NCBI GenBank assembly: GCA_964635545.1
Contig: CAZWOA010000100.1
Location: forward strand, 1-10,710
DNA length: 10,710 nucleotides
Direction: 5' to 3'
Origin: JAGPIS01 sp964635545
Lineage (GTDB): Bacteria; Bacteroidota; Bacteroidia; Bacteroidales; Marinilabiliaceae
The notes under the pieces are model-generated. The model worked only from the letters and a program-made list of their open reading frames with translations. It had not been told where the DNA came from and ran no database searches. Position numbers and translations under genes: made by a program. This document shows, piece by piece, positions 1-5,600 of the stretch (within the stretch, counting starts at the first letter, position 1; every line of letters begins with the position of its first letter).

Positions 1-305
1 ATGGCTGTGAGCACTTTAGCTTTTGTGCCTATGCTTTCCAGTGCCGAACTTATGGCAAGAGCATTAATCACGGTGGCAAGCATGCCCATTTGATCGCCTT
101 TATATCTGTCGAATCCTTTGGAGGCACCACTAAGCCCTCTGAAAATATTGCCACCACCTATCACTATTGCCACCTGAACGCCCATGTCGGCAATCTCTTT
201 AATTTGAGTGGCGTATTGGTTAAGTCTCACCGGGTCTATTCCGTGGCCTTGTTCTCCCATTAGTGATTCACCACTTAGCTTGAGCAGTATTCGTTTGTAT
301 TTCAT
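1..305 (-). CDS. pyrH: UMP kinase, N-terminal part (cut by window edge)
   Basis: PyrH phosphorylates UMP to UDP with ATP in the cytoplasm, the first committed step after UMP toward all pyrimidine nucleotides. The ATG at 303-305 opens 101 codons that run off the left edge without a stop. The protein starts MKYKRILLKLSGESLMG, the family's N-terminal phosphate-binding segment (residues 7-16). It carries GGGNIFRG at about residues 50-57 and a DQMGMLATVINALA segment at about 71-84, both typical of bacterial hexameric UMP kinases of the amino-acid-kinase fold, and nothing is missing in this half. It is on the same strand as the L13-S9-S2-EF-Ts genes but separated from tsf by 323 nt and a strong terminator, so it probably has its own promoter. 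The identification is secure. Confidence 0.96.
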   Translation of the reverse strand, partial: MKYKRILLKLSGESLMGEQGHGIDPVRLNQYATQIKEIADMGVQVAIVIGGGNIFRGLSGASKGFDRYKGDQMGMLATVINALAISSALESIGTKAKVLTA

Positions 306-329
306 GTTTTTGATTTTTTGTTTACACCC

Positions 330-337
330 GAAAGATA
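330..337 (-). promoter_or_regulatory. Candidate -7 box for pyrH
   Basis: On the minus strand this reads TATCTTTC, seven of eight matches to the Bacteroidota -7 consensus TAnnTTTG. It would start transcription about 20 nt before the pyrH ATG. A GTTG lies 23 nt upstream, longer than the usual 19-21 nt spacing, so the -33 element is weak. The box touches the end of the degenerate terminator copy at 334-382, whose hairpin would therefore fill the promoter spacer. The assignment is an inference from consensus and position. Confidence 0.35.
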
Positions 338-382
338 CAAAAAAAGGACTGTCATGCTGACAACGTTTTTTTATATTTCGAC
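334..382 (-). repeat. Degenerate second copy of the tsf terminator module
   Basis: This 49-nt stretch aligns along its whole length with 572-618, differing by a few substitutions and single-base indels. Both copies share the central ctgtcatgc core, the flanking A and T tracts and the outer atatttcgac. Read on the minus strand it forms a UGUCA/UGACA hairpin with a GCA loop, framed by seven A and seven U residues. The GGG/CCC block that strengthens the other copy is broken here, so it should terminate less well. It lies 29 nt before the pyrH start codon, an odd place for a working terminator ahead of an essential gene. The copies are direct repeats about 190 nt apart. Confidence 0.7.
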
Positions 383-571
383 TATAGTGCATTTACCCAA
401 ACTAAGGCTTGGGGTTAAGCATAGTGAAGTGCTTCGCACTTTGTGTAAAATAAGTACATCTTAACGTACTAAATGTTAGACTTTCATGTTGTTTTAATCG
501 GCATATTTTATGGATATCATCATATTTTGGGAAGTTAATCACTTTCGCCAAATTTTCATTAGAATTATAAA
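383..571. other. Spacer between terminator copies, with nested inverted repeats
   Basis: No open reading frame worth calling and no tRNA-like fold was seen here. The block 414-470 holds three inverted repeats: GTTAAG 414-419 with CTTAAC 460-465 outside, AAGTGC 427-432 with GCACTT 436-441 inside (TTC loop), and AGTAC 453-457 with GTACT 466-470, which overlaps the right arm of the first. The first two can form one branched fold on either strand; the third competes with it. It could be part of a longer pyrH leader, a small RNA, or the remains of an inserted element. I found no convincing promoter in front of it on either strand. Confidence 0.4.
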
Positions 572-618
572 GTTACAAAAAAGGGCTGTCATGCGACAAC
601 CCTTTTTTATATTTCGAC
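572..618 (-). terminator. Intrinsic terminator of the rplM-tsf operon
   Basis: On the minus strand the RNA folds as AAAAAAGGG, U, UGUC, loop GCAU, GACA, G, CCCUUUUUU. That is a near-continuous 14-bp stem with one U-G wobble, ending in a six-U tract, and it starts 20 nt after the tsf stop codon. Read on the plus strand the wobble becomes a C-A mismatch, so the structure favours leftward transcripts, matching the direction of tsf. A weaker copy lies at 334-382. Confidence 0.9.
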
Positions 619-628
619 CAACTAATGA

Positions 629-1456
629 TTAGTTGCTCAATGTGAATCTTTTGAACTCAACAGCAACAAGACCTTTGCTTACACCATCAAGGTATTGTGC
701 AATGGTTTTCTTGTTGTCTTTCACAAATTCTTGCTCCATAAGAGTGCTCTCTTTGAAGAATTTGTTAAGACGGCCTTGAGCGATTTTGTCAAGCATATTT
801 TCGGGTTTACCCTCATTGCGAGCCATATCGCGACCAATTTCAAGTTCTTTAGCTATTACGCTCTCTTCAACACTATCGCGGTTAACAGCAACTGGTGCCA
901 TAGCAGCAACTTGCATAGCCACATCTTTACCTACTTGCTCTTCTACGTTAGCTTGGTTGAAACCAACAAGTGAAGCAAGTTTGTTACCTGCGTGGATATA
1001 TGCTACTACCGATTCGGCATCAATAGTATCGTAGGCGGCAAGGTCAACTTTTTCGCCAATAACACCACTTTGCTCCGAAATCATATCGATAAGTGTGCGT
1101 CCTTCGTAAGGAAGGTTTTTAAGAGCCTCAAGGTCAGCAGGTTTTTTGTCAAGTGCAATATCAATCACTTTGTTAGCAAGAGCTACAAAGCCTTCGTTTT
1201 TTGCTACGAAGTCAGTTTCGCAGTTAAGAACGATAATTGCACCATGCTTTCCGGATGCATCTACTTTTGCAAGTGCAGCACCTTCGGTTGCCTCTCTATC
1301 GGCACGTTTGTTGGCAATTGCCTGTCCGCGTTTACGAATCAGGTCAACGGCAACATCAAAATCACCATTAGCTTCGGTAAGGGCATTTTTACAGTCCATC
1401 ATACCGGCTCCGGTCAATTTTCTAAGTTTATTTACTTCTGCAGCTGTGATAGCCAT
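629..1456 (-). CDS. tsf: Elongation factor Ts
   Basis: EF-Ts is the nucleotide-exchange factor that releases GDP from EF-Tu so that it can reload with GTP during elongation. The 275-aa protein begins with the UBA-like N-terminal domain containing LRKLTGAGMMDCKNAL (about residues 11-26). It carries the EF-Tu contact motif TDFVAKNEGF at residues 81-90, followed by the two core subdomains. The length is typical for a bacterial EF-Ts. The ATG at 1454-1456 gives the canonical MAITAAEVNKLR start. It lies 35 nt after the rpsB stop on the same strand, with no promoter or terminator recognised between them, so the two are co-transcribed. A strong terminator follows. No anomalies were seen. Confidence 0.98.
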   Translation of the reverse strand: MAITAAEVNKLRKLTGAGMMDCKNALTEANGDFDVAVDLIRKRGQAIANKRADREATEGAALAKVDASGKHGAIIVLNCETDFVAKNEGFVALANKVIDIALDKKPADLEALKNLPYEGRTLIDMISEQSGVIGEKVDLAAYDTIDAESVVAYIHAGNKLASLVGFNQANVEEQVGKDVAMQVAAMAPVAVNRDSVEESVIAKELEIGRDMARNEGKPENMLDKIAQGRLNKFFKESTLMEQEFVKDNKKTIAQYLDGVSKGLVAVEFKRFTLSN

Positions 1457-1491
1457 AGTAATAATTTTTAATCGTTAATCAAAAAAAGAGA

Positions 1492-2313
1492 TTATTCTTC
1501 TGAATCTGTCTCTTCAGCTTCAGCCTCTGGAGCATCTTTTCTTGCTTTGCTGCGGCGTCCGTCAGATTTTCTTCCGCCTTTAGCCGATGCTTTTTTCTCT
1601 TTGTCTTCACCATCAACCTTGTCAACTTTTCTCTCTTCAAGACCTTCGATAATAGCTTTGGTCATGATGCCGGTAATAAGTTCGATTGATTTTGAAGCAT
1701 CATCATTAGCCGGAATAACAAAGTCAACATCAGCAGGGTTGGAGTTGGTATCCACCATGCCGAATACTGGGATATTCAGGCGTTTTGCTTCTTTTATAGC
1801 GATGTGTTCTTTCATCACATCCACTACAAACATTGCAGCAGGAAGACGTGTAAGGTCGGCGATTGAACCTAGAGTTTTCTCTAGTTTGGCACGCTGACGT
1901 GAAATTTGAAGACGTTCTCTTTTCGACAGGCTTGTGTACGCAGGGTCGTTCATAAGTTTGTCTATTGAGCTCATCTTTTTAATAGCCTTACGGATTGTGG
2001 GGAAGTTGGTCAGCATTCCACCGGGCCAGCGCTCTACCACATATGGCATGTTAGCTGCTCCCACCTTGTCGGCGATGATATCTTTAGCTTGTTTTTTTGT
2101 AGCTACGAAAAGCACTTTCCGTCCTGATTTTGCAATTTGCTTAAGTGCATTTGCAGCTTCATCTATTTTAACAACTGTTTTGTGCAGGTCGATAATATGA
2201 ATTCCGTTACGTTCCATGAAGATATATGGCTTCATGGCAGGATTCCATTTTCTCTTTAAGTGGCCGAAATGTACTCCGGCATCCAATAATTCTTGAAAAT
2301 TTGTTCTAGACAT
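1492..2313 (-). CDS. rpsB: 30S ribosomal protein S2
   Basis: S2 is a late-assembling small-subunit protein that bridges the 30S head and body and helps to recruit S1. The 273-aa protein starts with MSRTNFQELLDAGVHFGHLKR, and HFGHLKRKWNPAMKPYIF at residues 16-33 is the family signature. The second signature region (FVVDVMKEHIAIKEAKRLNIPVFGMVDTNSNP) is intact. The C-terminal tail of about 45 residues is low-complexity and highly charged: lysine/arginine-rich at first, then ending in acidic EAEAEETDSEE. It is probably disordered. The ATG at 2311-2313 is preceded by an A-rich stretch without a Shine-Dalgarno sequence. It sits 103 nt after rpsI, and that gap holds a hairpin candidate. It is co-transcribed with tsf. 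Confidence 0.98.
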   Translation of the reverse strand: MSRTNFQELLDAGVHFGHLKRKWNPAMKPYIFMERNGIHIIDLHKTVVKIDEAANALKQIAKSGRKVLFVATKKQAKDIIADKVGAANMPYVVERWPGGMLTNFPTIRKAIKKMSSIDKLMNDPAYTSLSKRERLQISRQRAKLEKTLGSIADLTRLPAAMFVVDVMKEHIAIKEAKRLNIPVFGMVDTNSNPADVDFVIPANDDASKSIELITGIMTKAIIEGLEERKVDKVDGEDKEKKASAKGGRKSDGRRSKARKDAPEAEAEETDSEE

Positions 2314-2349
2314 TTTCTGTTTTTTAAAGCGTTTACTTTCTGTTTAAGC

Positions 2350-2390
2350 AACCCTGAAGTAGTCCCGTATTATTGGGAGTCTTAAGGGTT
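2350..2390 (-). promoter_or_regulatory. Hairpin in the rpsI-rpsB gap (candidate rpsB leader)
   Basis: AACCCT (2350-2355) pairs with AGGGTT (2385-2390), AAG (2357-2359) with CTT (2381-2383), and TCCC (2363-2366) with GGGA (2375-2378). The result is a long interrupted stem with an eight-nucleotide loop. In the direction of transcription no U-tract follows, so it is not a standard terminator. It lies 37 nt before the rpsB start, where a translational control element or an RNA-processing site separating rplM-rpsI from rpsB-tsf would be expected. The pairing is seen directly; the function is inferred. Confidence 0.45.
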
Positions 2391-2416
2391 TAGATACTAA
2401 ACACACACTGAGACAA

Positions 2417-2809
2417 TTAGCGTTTGCTGAACTGGAATCTCTTACGTGCTTTAGGTCTGCCCGGTTTTTTACGTTCAACAACGCGTGAATCGCGAGTCAT
2501 GAAACCTTCTTCTTTAAGAGCAGGTTTGTTCTCAGCATTAATTTTAACAAGTGCGCGTGCAATAGCCAAACGCAGAGCTTCTGCCTGGCCTTTGGTGCCG
2601 CCACCGTTAAGGTTTACCTTGATGTCGTAGTTTTCTATAACACCGATTTTGTTAAGAGGTTGCTTAACAATGTACTGTAGAGTCGCATCGGGAAAATATA
2701 CAGCAAGATCTCTCTTGTTGATAGTAATCTGTCCCTTGCCGGCACTCATGTAAATGCGGGCTATGGCCGCTTTTCTTCTACCAATAGCGTTAATTACTTC
2801 CATACTCAT
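2417..2809 (-). CDS. rpsI: 30S ribosomal protein S9
   Basis: S9 sits in the small-subunit head, and its basic C-terminal tail reaches the P-site tRNA anticodon loop. The 130-aa protein has IGRRKAAIARIYMSAGKGQITIN near the N-terminus and ends in the conserved KKPGRPKARKRFQFSKR tail with terminal SKR, so it is complete. The ATG at 2807-2809 overlaps the rplM stop by one base (TAATG), with no Shine-Dalgarno, which suggests translational coupling. A second in-frame ATG two codons later (2801-2803, giving MEVINAIGRRK) could be the real start and matches the usual length of relatives equally well. The rplM-rpsI pair is almost universal in bacteria. Confidence 0.98.
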   Translation of the reverse strand: MSMEVINAIGRRKAAIARIYMSAGKGQITINKRDLAVYFPDATLQYIVKQPLNKIGVIENYDIKVNLNGGGTKGQAEALRLAIARALVKINAENKPALKEEGFMTRDSRVVERKKPGRPKARKRFQFSKR

Positions 2810-3264
2810 TATTTCATGCTATTAATGTCAATTACTTTAGGCTGTTGAGCCTCTTGTTTATGCTCACTTCCTGTATAAACATACAGGTTTCTGAATAACT
2901 GACGACCCAGACGTGTCTTAGGCAACATGCCTTTTACAGTTCTTTGTACCAGTTTTTCAGGGCTCTTGGCAAATAGCTGAGCTGGGGTAACATCCTTGCG
3001 TCCGCCGGGATAACCGCTGTGGTGGAAAAATACCCGGTCGTTCCATTTGTTACCGGTTAATTTTACCTTGTCGGCATTGATAATGATTACATTATCACCA
3101 CAATCAACGTGAGGTGTGTAGTTTGGCTTGTGCTTGCCACGGAGGATCTTGGCCACTTTTGATGCCAAACGACCCAATACCATGTCAGCTGCGTCAACAA
3201 CAACCCACTGTTTGTCTGCGGTTGCTTTGTTTGCCGAAATAGTTTTGTAACTTAAAGTATTCAC
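2809..3264 (-). CDS. rplM: 50S ribosomal protein L13 (GTG start)
   Basis: L13 is an early-assembling large-subunit protein needed for 23S rRNA folding. The 151-aa product contains WVVVDAADMVLGRLASKVAKILRGKHKP near the N-terminus. The core has HVDCGDNVIIINADKVKLTGNKW, and GMLPKTRLGRQLFRNLYVYTGSEHKHQ-like sequence lies near the C-terminus (here GSEHKQEAQQP), all characteristic of L13. The start codon is GTG at 3262-3264, preceded by the Shine-Dalgarno-like AAGGAAG at 3268-3274; no in-frame ATG exists until well inside the conserved region. It is the first gene of a leftward operon rplM-rpsI-rpsB-tsf, with a clear promoter about 170 nt upstream and a structured leader between. The non-ATG start plus purine-rich site is unusual among its neighbours and fits controlled translation. 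Confidence 0.98.
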   Translation of the reverse strand: MNTLSYKTISANKATADKQWVVVDAADMVLGRLASKVAKILRGKHKPNYTPHVDCGDNVIIINADKVKLTGNKWNDRVFFHHSGYPGGRKDVTPAQLFAKSPEKLVQRTVKGMLPKTRLGRQLFRNLYVYTGSEHKQEAQQPKVIDINSMK

Positions 3265-3277
3265 AGTCTTCCTTAAA

Positions 3278-3414
3278 TTTAATTAGACCAACTTATATTA
3301 ATTAAAACAAATTGACAGACAGCCATTAGGAACCGCCAAGTATTTGGCATGCACGTAACCAACTTTATGCATACTTTCCCGTAAATACTTGAAAATTACC
3401 AAATTTTTGTCTGT
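3278..3414 (-). promoter_or_regulatory. Structured 5' leader of rplM (candidate r-protein autoregulatory RNA)
   Basis: Read leftward, ACAGACA (3414-3408) pairs with TGTCTGT (3321-3315) to close a domain. Inside it, CAAGTATTT (3391-3383) pairs perfectly with AAATACTTG (3345-3337), and GTATGCAT (3374-3367) with GTGCATGC (3354-3347), leaving a 12-nt loop. A second hairpin, TTTAATTA (3306-3299) with TAATTAAA (3285-3278), ends four nt before the AAGGAAG ribosome-binding site. Both terminal loops contain the same 8-mer, AAGTTGGT (3365-3358 and 3294-3287). GCCAA/TTGGC (3348-3335) could form a competing hairpin. Leaders upstream of rplM are known in Firmicutes, and I recall a Bacteroidia version being proposed, but I could not compare them here. 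Confidence 0.65.
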
Positions 3415-3436
3415 AGGCACGGATAATAATCGGGCG

Positions 3437-3468
3437 CAAAAGTACCACATATTTTTTTCTTATACAAT
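3437..3468 (-). promoter_or_regulatory. Promoter of the rplM-rpsI-rpsB-tsf operon
   Basis: On the minus strand, TACTTTTG (3444-3437, followed by C) matches the Bacteroidota -7 consensus TAnnTTTG at every fixed position. ATTG (3468-3465) matches three of four bases of the -33 TTTG, with exactly 20 nt between the boxes. Transcription would start near 3430, giving a leader of about 165 nt. It overlaps the region upstream of the divergent thioesterase gene. Confidence 0.8.
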
Positions 3469-3480
3469 TGTTTCGTATAA
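3460..3480. promoter_or_regulatory. Inverted repeat over the -33 box (operator candidate)
   Basis: TTATAC at 3460-3465 and GTATAA at 3475-3480 form a perfect 6-bp inverted repeat with a 9-bp spacer, 21 bp in total. It covers the -33 element of the rplM promoter and lies about 80 bp upstream of the candidate thioesterase promoter. The geometry suits a dimeric DNA-binding regulator, but a short AT-rich palindrome can arise by chance. Confidence 0.25.
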
Positions 3481-3559
3481 AAACAGTGTTTCAATGCGTT
3501 AACTTTTTAATTATATTTTCAAACATGCCATTTTGTTCTCTCCTTACCTTCGAATGTAT

Positions 3560-3567
3560 TATCTTTA
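3560..3567 (+). promoter_or_regulatory. Candidate -7 box of the thioesterase gene
   Basis: TATCTTTA matches seven of eight positions of TAnnTTTG and would place the transcript start about 27 nt before the ATG at 3600. A TTTG lies at 3532-3535, but the 24-nt spacing is longer than usual. If correct, this excludes translation from upstream in-frame codons at 3468 or 3525. Confidence 0.4.
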
Positions 3568-3599
3568 CAGATATTATTTCTGTTTTATTTTCTATTGAT

Positions 3600-4346
3600 A
3601 TGAATATTAAAAGAACTGATAAATATAATATTAATTGGTATGATTCCGACTGCTTCGGACGATTATCTTTCCCCGGGTTTACACGTTTTATAGAGGAGTC
3701 GGCGTGGAGGCATGCCAATGAACTGGGCTTTGGTCTTAACGACACCCAGGATGCCGGTATTGTATGGGTTATTGTAAGGCTTGAGATTGATATTGTGTCG
3801 ATACCTGCATGGGGCGATGTGGTGAGCATTACCACCTGGCCGCGCGGTGTTGACAGGCTGTTTGCCTATCGCGAGTTCGAAATTCATAATGCCAATGGTG
3901 ATGTGCAGGCAAGGGCAACTTCCACATGGATTGTGATTGATAGCAAGTTGCGCAAGGCTGTGAAACCATCAATTGTTGAGTCGGTTCTGCCTTATGTGGA
4001 TAGAACCAAGGTGATGGGGCGCAATGCCGACAGGCTTCATATGGACGACTCTAAGCAGTTGTGCATTACCCGCAATGTGGTTTTTAGCGATATCGACACC
4101 AATGGGCACGTAAATAACTGTAAATATTTGGAGTGGGTGATAGACCTTATGGATGTGGATGATTTGAAAAACATCGAGAATTGCAATGTATCACTCAACT
4201 TTGTAAATGAATTGCTGCCGGGCGATTCAATACGCATTTATAAAAGTTTTTCTGATGATGCTTATGTATTCGAAGGTATTGCTGTATCATCAGAAAAAAC
4301 CGTTTTTATCATCAAGTTCCTCAACCATTCGGTATATGAAGATTAG
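3600..4346 (+). CDS. FatA/FatB-like acyl-ACP thioesterase
   Basis: This enzyme hydrolyses acyl-ACP to release free fatty acids in the cytoplasm. The protein shows two tandem hotdog domains. The first begins YNINWYDSDCFGRLSFPGFTRFIEESA (about residues 9-35). The second contains FSDIDTNGHVNNCKYLEW (about 162-179), whose Asp166, Asn168 and His170 correspond to the catalytic Asp-x-Asn-x-His segment of plant Fat thioesterases. I chose the ATG at 3600, giving 248 aa, because the hotdog fold starts right after it. The frame stays open upstream to 3468, but that stretch encodes a hydrophobic, cysteine- and phenylalanine-rich sequence unlike the family and overlaps the candidate promoter. It is a single-gene unit, divergent from rplM and convergent with the beta-barrel gene 42 nt away. 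No clear terminator lies between them. Chain-length preference cannot be told from sequence. Confidence 0.9.
   Translation: MNIKRTDKYNINWYDSDCFGRLSFPGFTRFIEESAWRHANELGFGLNDTQDAGIVWVIVRLEIDIVSIPAWGDVVSITTWPRGVDRLFAYREFEIHNANGDVQARATSTWIVIDSKLRKAVKPSIVESVLPYVDRTKVMGRNADRLHMDDSKQLCITRNVVFSDIDTNGHVNNCKYLEWVIDLMDVDDLKNIENCNVSLNFVNELLPGDSIRIYKSFSDDAYVFEGIAVSSEKTVFIIKFLNHSVYED
4247..4298. repeat. Perfect 13-bp inverted repeat inside the thioesterase 3' end
   Basis: TTTTTCTGATGAT at 4247-4259 is exactly reverse-complementary to ATCATCAGAAAAA at 4286-4298, with a 26-nt spacer. It lies within codons for about residues 216-233. Stem polarity (U-rich arm first, A-rich arm last) is the opposite of a rho-independent terminator on both strands. 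A 13-bp perfect match at this distance is unlikely by chance in 10 kb, although the A/T content weakens that argument. Confidence 0.6.
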
Positions 4347-4388
4347 AAAATAATGATGTAAATAGTTGATTTGCAGTGAGTTGTTTTT

Positions 4389-5522
4389 TTAGAGTGATGT
4401 TATTGTCGCTATTTTAAATGATGGTGTGTAAATAAGGCTTACTGCATAAAAATACTCCAAATCGCCGCTATGTGTGTCATAGTAGGTTTCAACTCCTGCA
4501 TTTAGCCTTATTTTCTTAGCTAATTCTCGACCGAAGTTGTATTTCAACGTAACCATATTGCGCTCTTTTCTATAGAAGTTAGCATCAAAGGTGGAAGTTG
4601 ACATAAACTCAGGATTACCCAGCGGGCTGTAAAAATCGGATGCGTGCCACCAGCCTCCCATTATGTTGCCCCATGTATTGTGCAGTGACACAGTTGGATA
4701 TATGGCATATCCGGTATTGAAAGGTCTCTCTTTTTTATCGGTGAGGTCTTTATAAAAAAATCCGTGTAGCGAAAATCCTATTTTTTTAAGATGCTTACGG
4801 TCTATGTTTTTTTCCGCTATCAGGCCTGTTGCGGCATTAAGTAACGACTCCATAGGCTCATCAAAATCGCTTATCTGTCCGCCGCGGTGTGTGGCAGTCA
4901 TCAGAAATGGTATTGAAAAATTCCAATCTGCATCAGTGGGCGACACCATGAAGCGGCTGTTGAGGCCCACTGTGAATTTTTCGGGTATAGTGTCGTTTTG
5001 CCTGATATACTGTCGCCAGTCGAGCCATAGGTCGGCAGTGATGCGCGATGTGTTGTAGAGAAACTGTATGCCGGTCTCTACTGGGCGGTTTATCTGCCAC
5101 TCGGGGTCGAAAATGGGCTCCGGCATATTGTGGTGCACATGGCCTTTAAGTGCTCCCACGGTAAGCGACAGGTTGTTGGTGAGCATTAGCTGCGCCGCTA
5201 TCACGGGCAGTATCCTTTCGTGGTGCTCAGAGCCATGGAACTGCTGGAAATGTAAGCCTGCTTTTAATCTGAATTTTGATGATGGATAATATATCAACGA
5301 AGGTTCTAATGAGAAGCCCGGAAGTGTGTATCCCTTGATATAATCGCTGAAATATTCATTGTTCTTAAAGAAGTTGAAACTCTCTATTTGCAGTAGAAGT
5401 TGGTCAGTTTTGGTAGAGTCAAAATCAATATGGGTGTAGTACGACGAAAGGTCGTGCTGTGCTTTCAACGCTAGTGACCATGGTGTTAGCATTACAGCTA
5501 TAAGTAGTACAAATCTGTTCAT
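4389..5522 (-). CDS. Predicted outer-membrane beta-barrel protein, function unknown
   Basis: I do not recognise a named family. With the ATG at 5520-5522 the protein is 377 aa and starts MNRFVLLIAVMLTPWSLALKAQ, a good Sec signal peptide cleaved near residue 20-22. The rest alternates polar and hydrophobic residues in short aromatic-rich strands (for example KFRLKAGLHFQQFHG, LSLTVGALKGHV, MVTLKYNFGRELAKKIRLNAGVETYY) separated by charged turns, as in transmembrane beta-barrels of about 14-18 strands. There is no lipobox or TonB plug domain. An in-frame TTG at 5546 is rejected because it falls at the predicted transcript start. The upstream same-strand neighbour is the TPR histidine kinase 78 nt away, but a consensus promoter in the gap suggests separate expression. 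Transport, adhesion and surface-assembly roles are all possible. Confidence 0.75.
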   Translation of the reverse strand: MNRFVLLIAVMLTPWSLALKAQHDLSSYYTHIDFDSTKTDQLLLQIESFNFFKNNEYFSDYIKGYTLPGFSLEPSLIYYPSSKFRLKAGLHFQQFHGSEHHERILPVIAAQLMLTNNLSLTVGALKGHVHHNMPEPIFDPEWQINRPVETGIQFLYNTSRITADLWLDWRQYIRQNDTIPEKFTVGLNSRFMVSPTDADWNFSIPFLMTATHRGGQISDFDEPMESLLNAATGLIAEKNIDRKHLKKIGFSLHGFFYKDLTDKKERPFNTGYAIYPTVSLHNTWGNIMGGWWHASDFYSPLGNPEFMSTSTFDANFYRKERNMVTLKYNFGRELAKKIRLNAGVETYYDTHSGDLEYFYAVSLIYTPSFKIATITSL

Positions 5523-5550
5523 TGCCGATGAGTTTTCAATCTTCAATAAA

Positions 5551-5558
5551 CAAAGATA
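5551..5558 (-). promoter_or_regulatory. -7 box of the beta-barrel gene
   Basis: TATCTTTG on the minus strand is a perfect match to the Bacteroidota -7 consensus TAnnTTTG, and also has the favoured TC in the variable positions. It predicts a start near 5545 and a leader of about 23 nt before the ATG at 5522. No good TTTG is present at -33, so activation by a regulator is possible. Confidence 0.6.
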
Positions 5559-5600
5559 GTATATAAGCTGTAATAACTATGCGTGTTGCACTCTGTTTTG

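Noticed and set aside
621..633. 13-nt palindrome ACTAA/TTAGT around the tsf stop codon
   Set aside because: Short, AT-rich and with a 3-nt loop; the strong terminator just downstream explains transcript ending.
992..1478. Plus-strand open frames of 110-159 codons antisense to tsf
   Set aside because: They mirror the codon bias of tsf, have no recognisable domain, and lie wholly inside a conserved gene.
3468..3599. N-terminal extension of the thioesterase by 44 residues
   Set aside because: The frame is open, but the sequence is hydrophobic, has no family match, and spans the candidate promoter; the ATG at 3600 starts exactly at the hotdog domain.
4347..4388. Terminator between the thioesterase and barrel genes
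   Set aside because: There is a run of seven T residues but no stem of useful length before it on either strand.
5523..5546. TTG start for the barrel protein at 5546
   Set aside because: It coincides with the predicted transcript start, and the ATG at 5522 begins a clean signal peptide.
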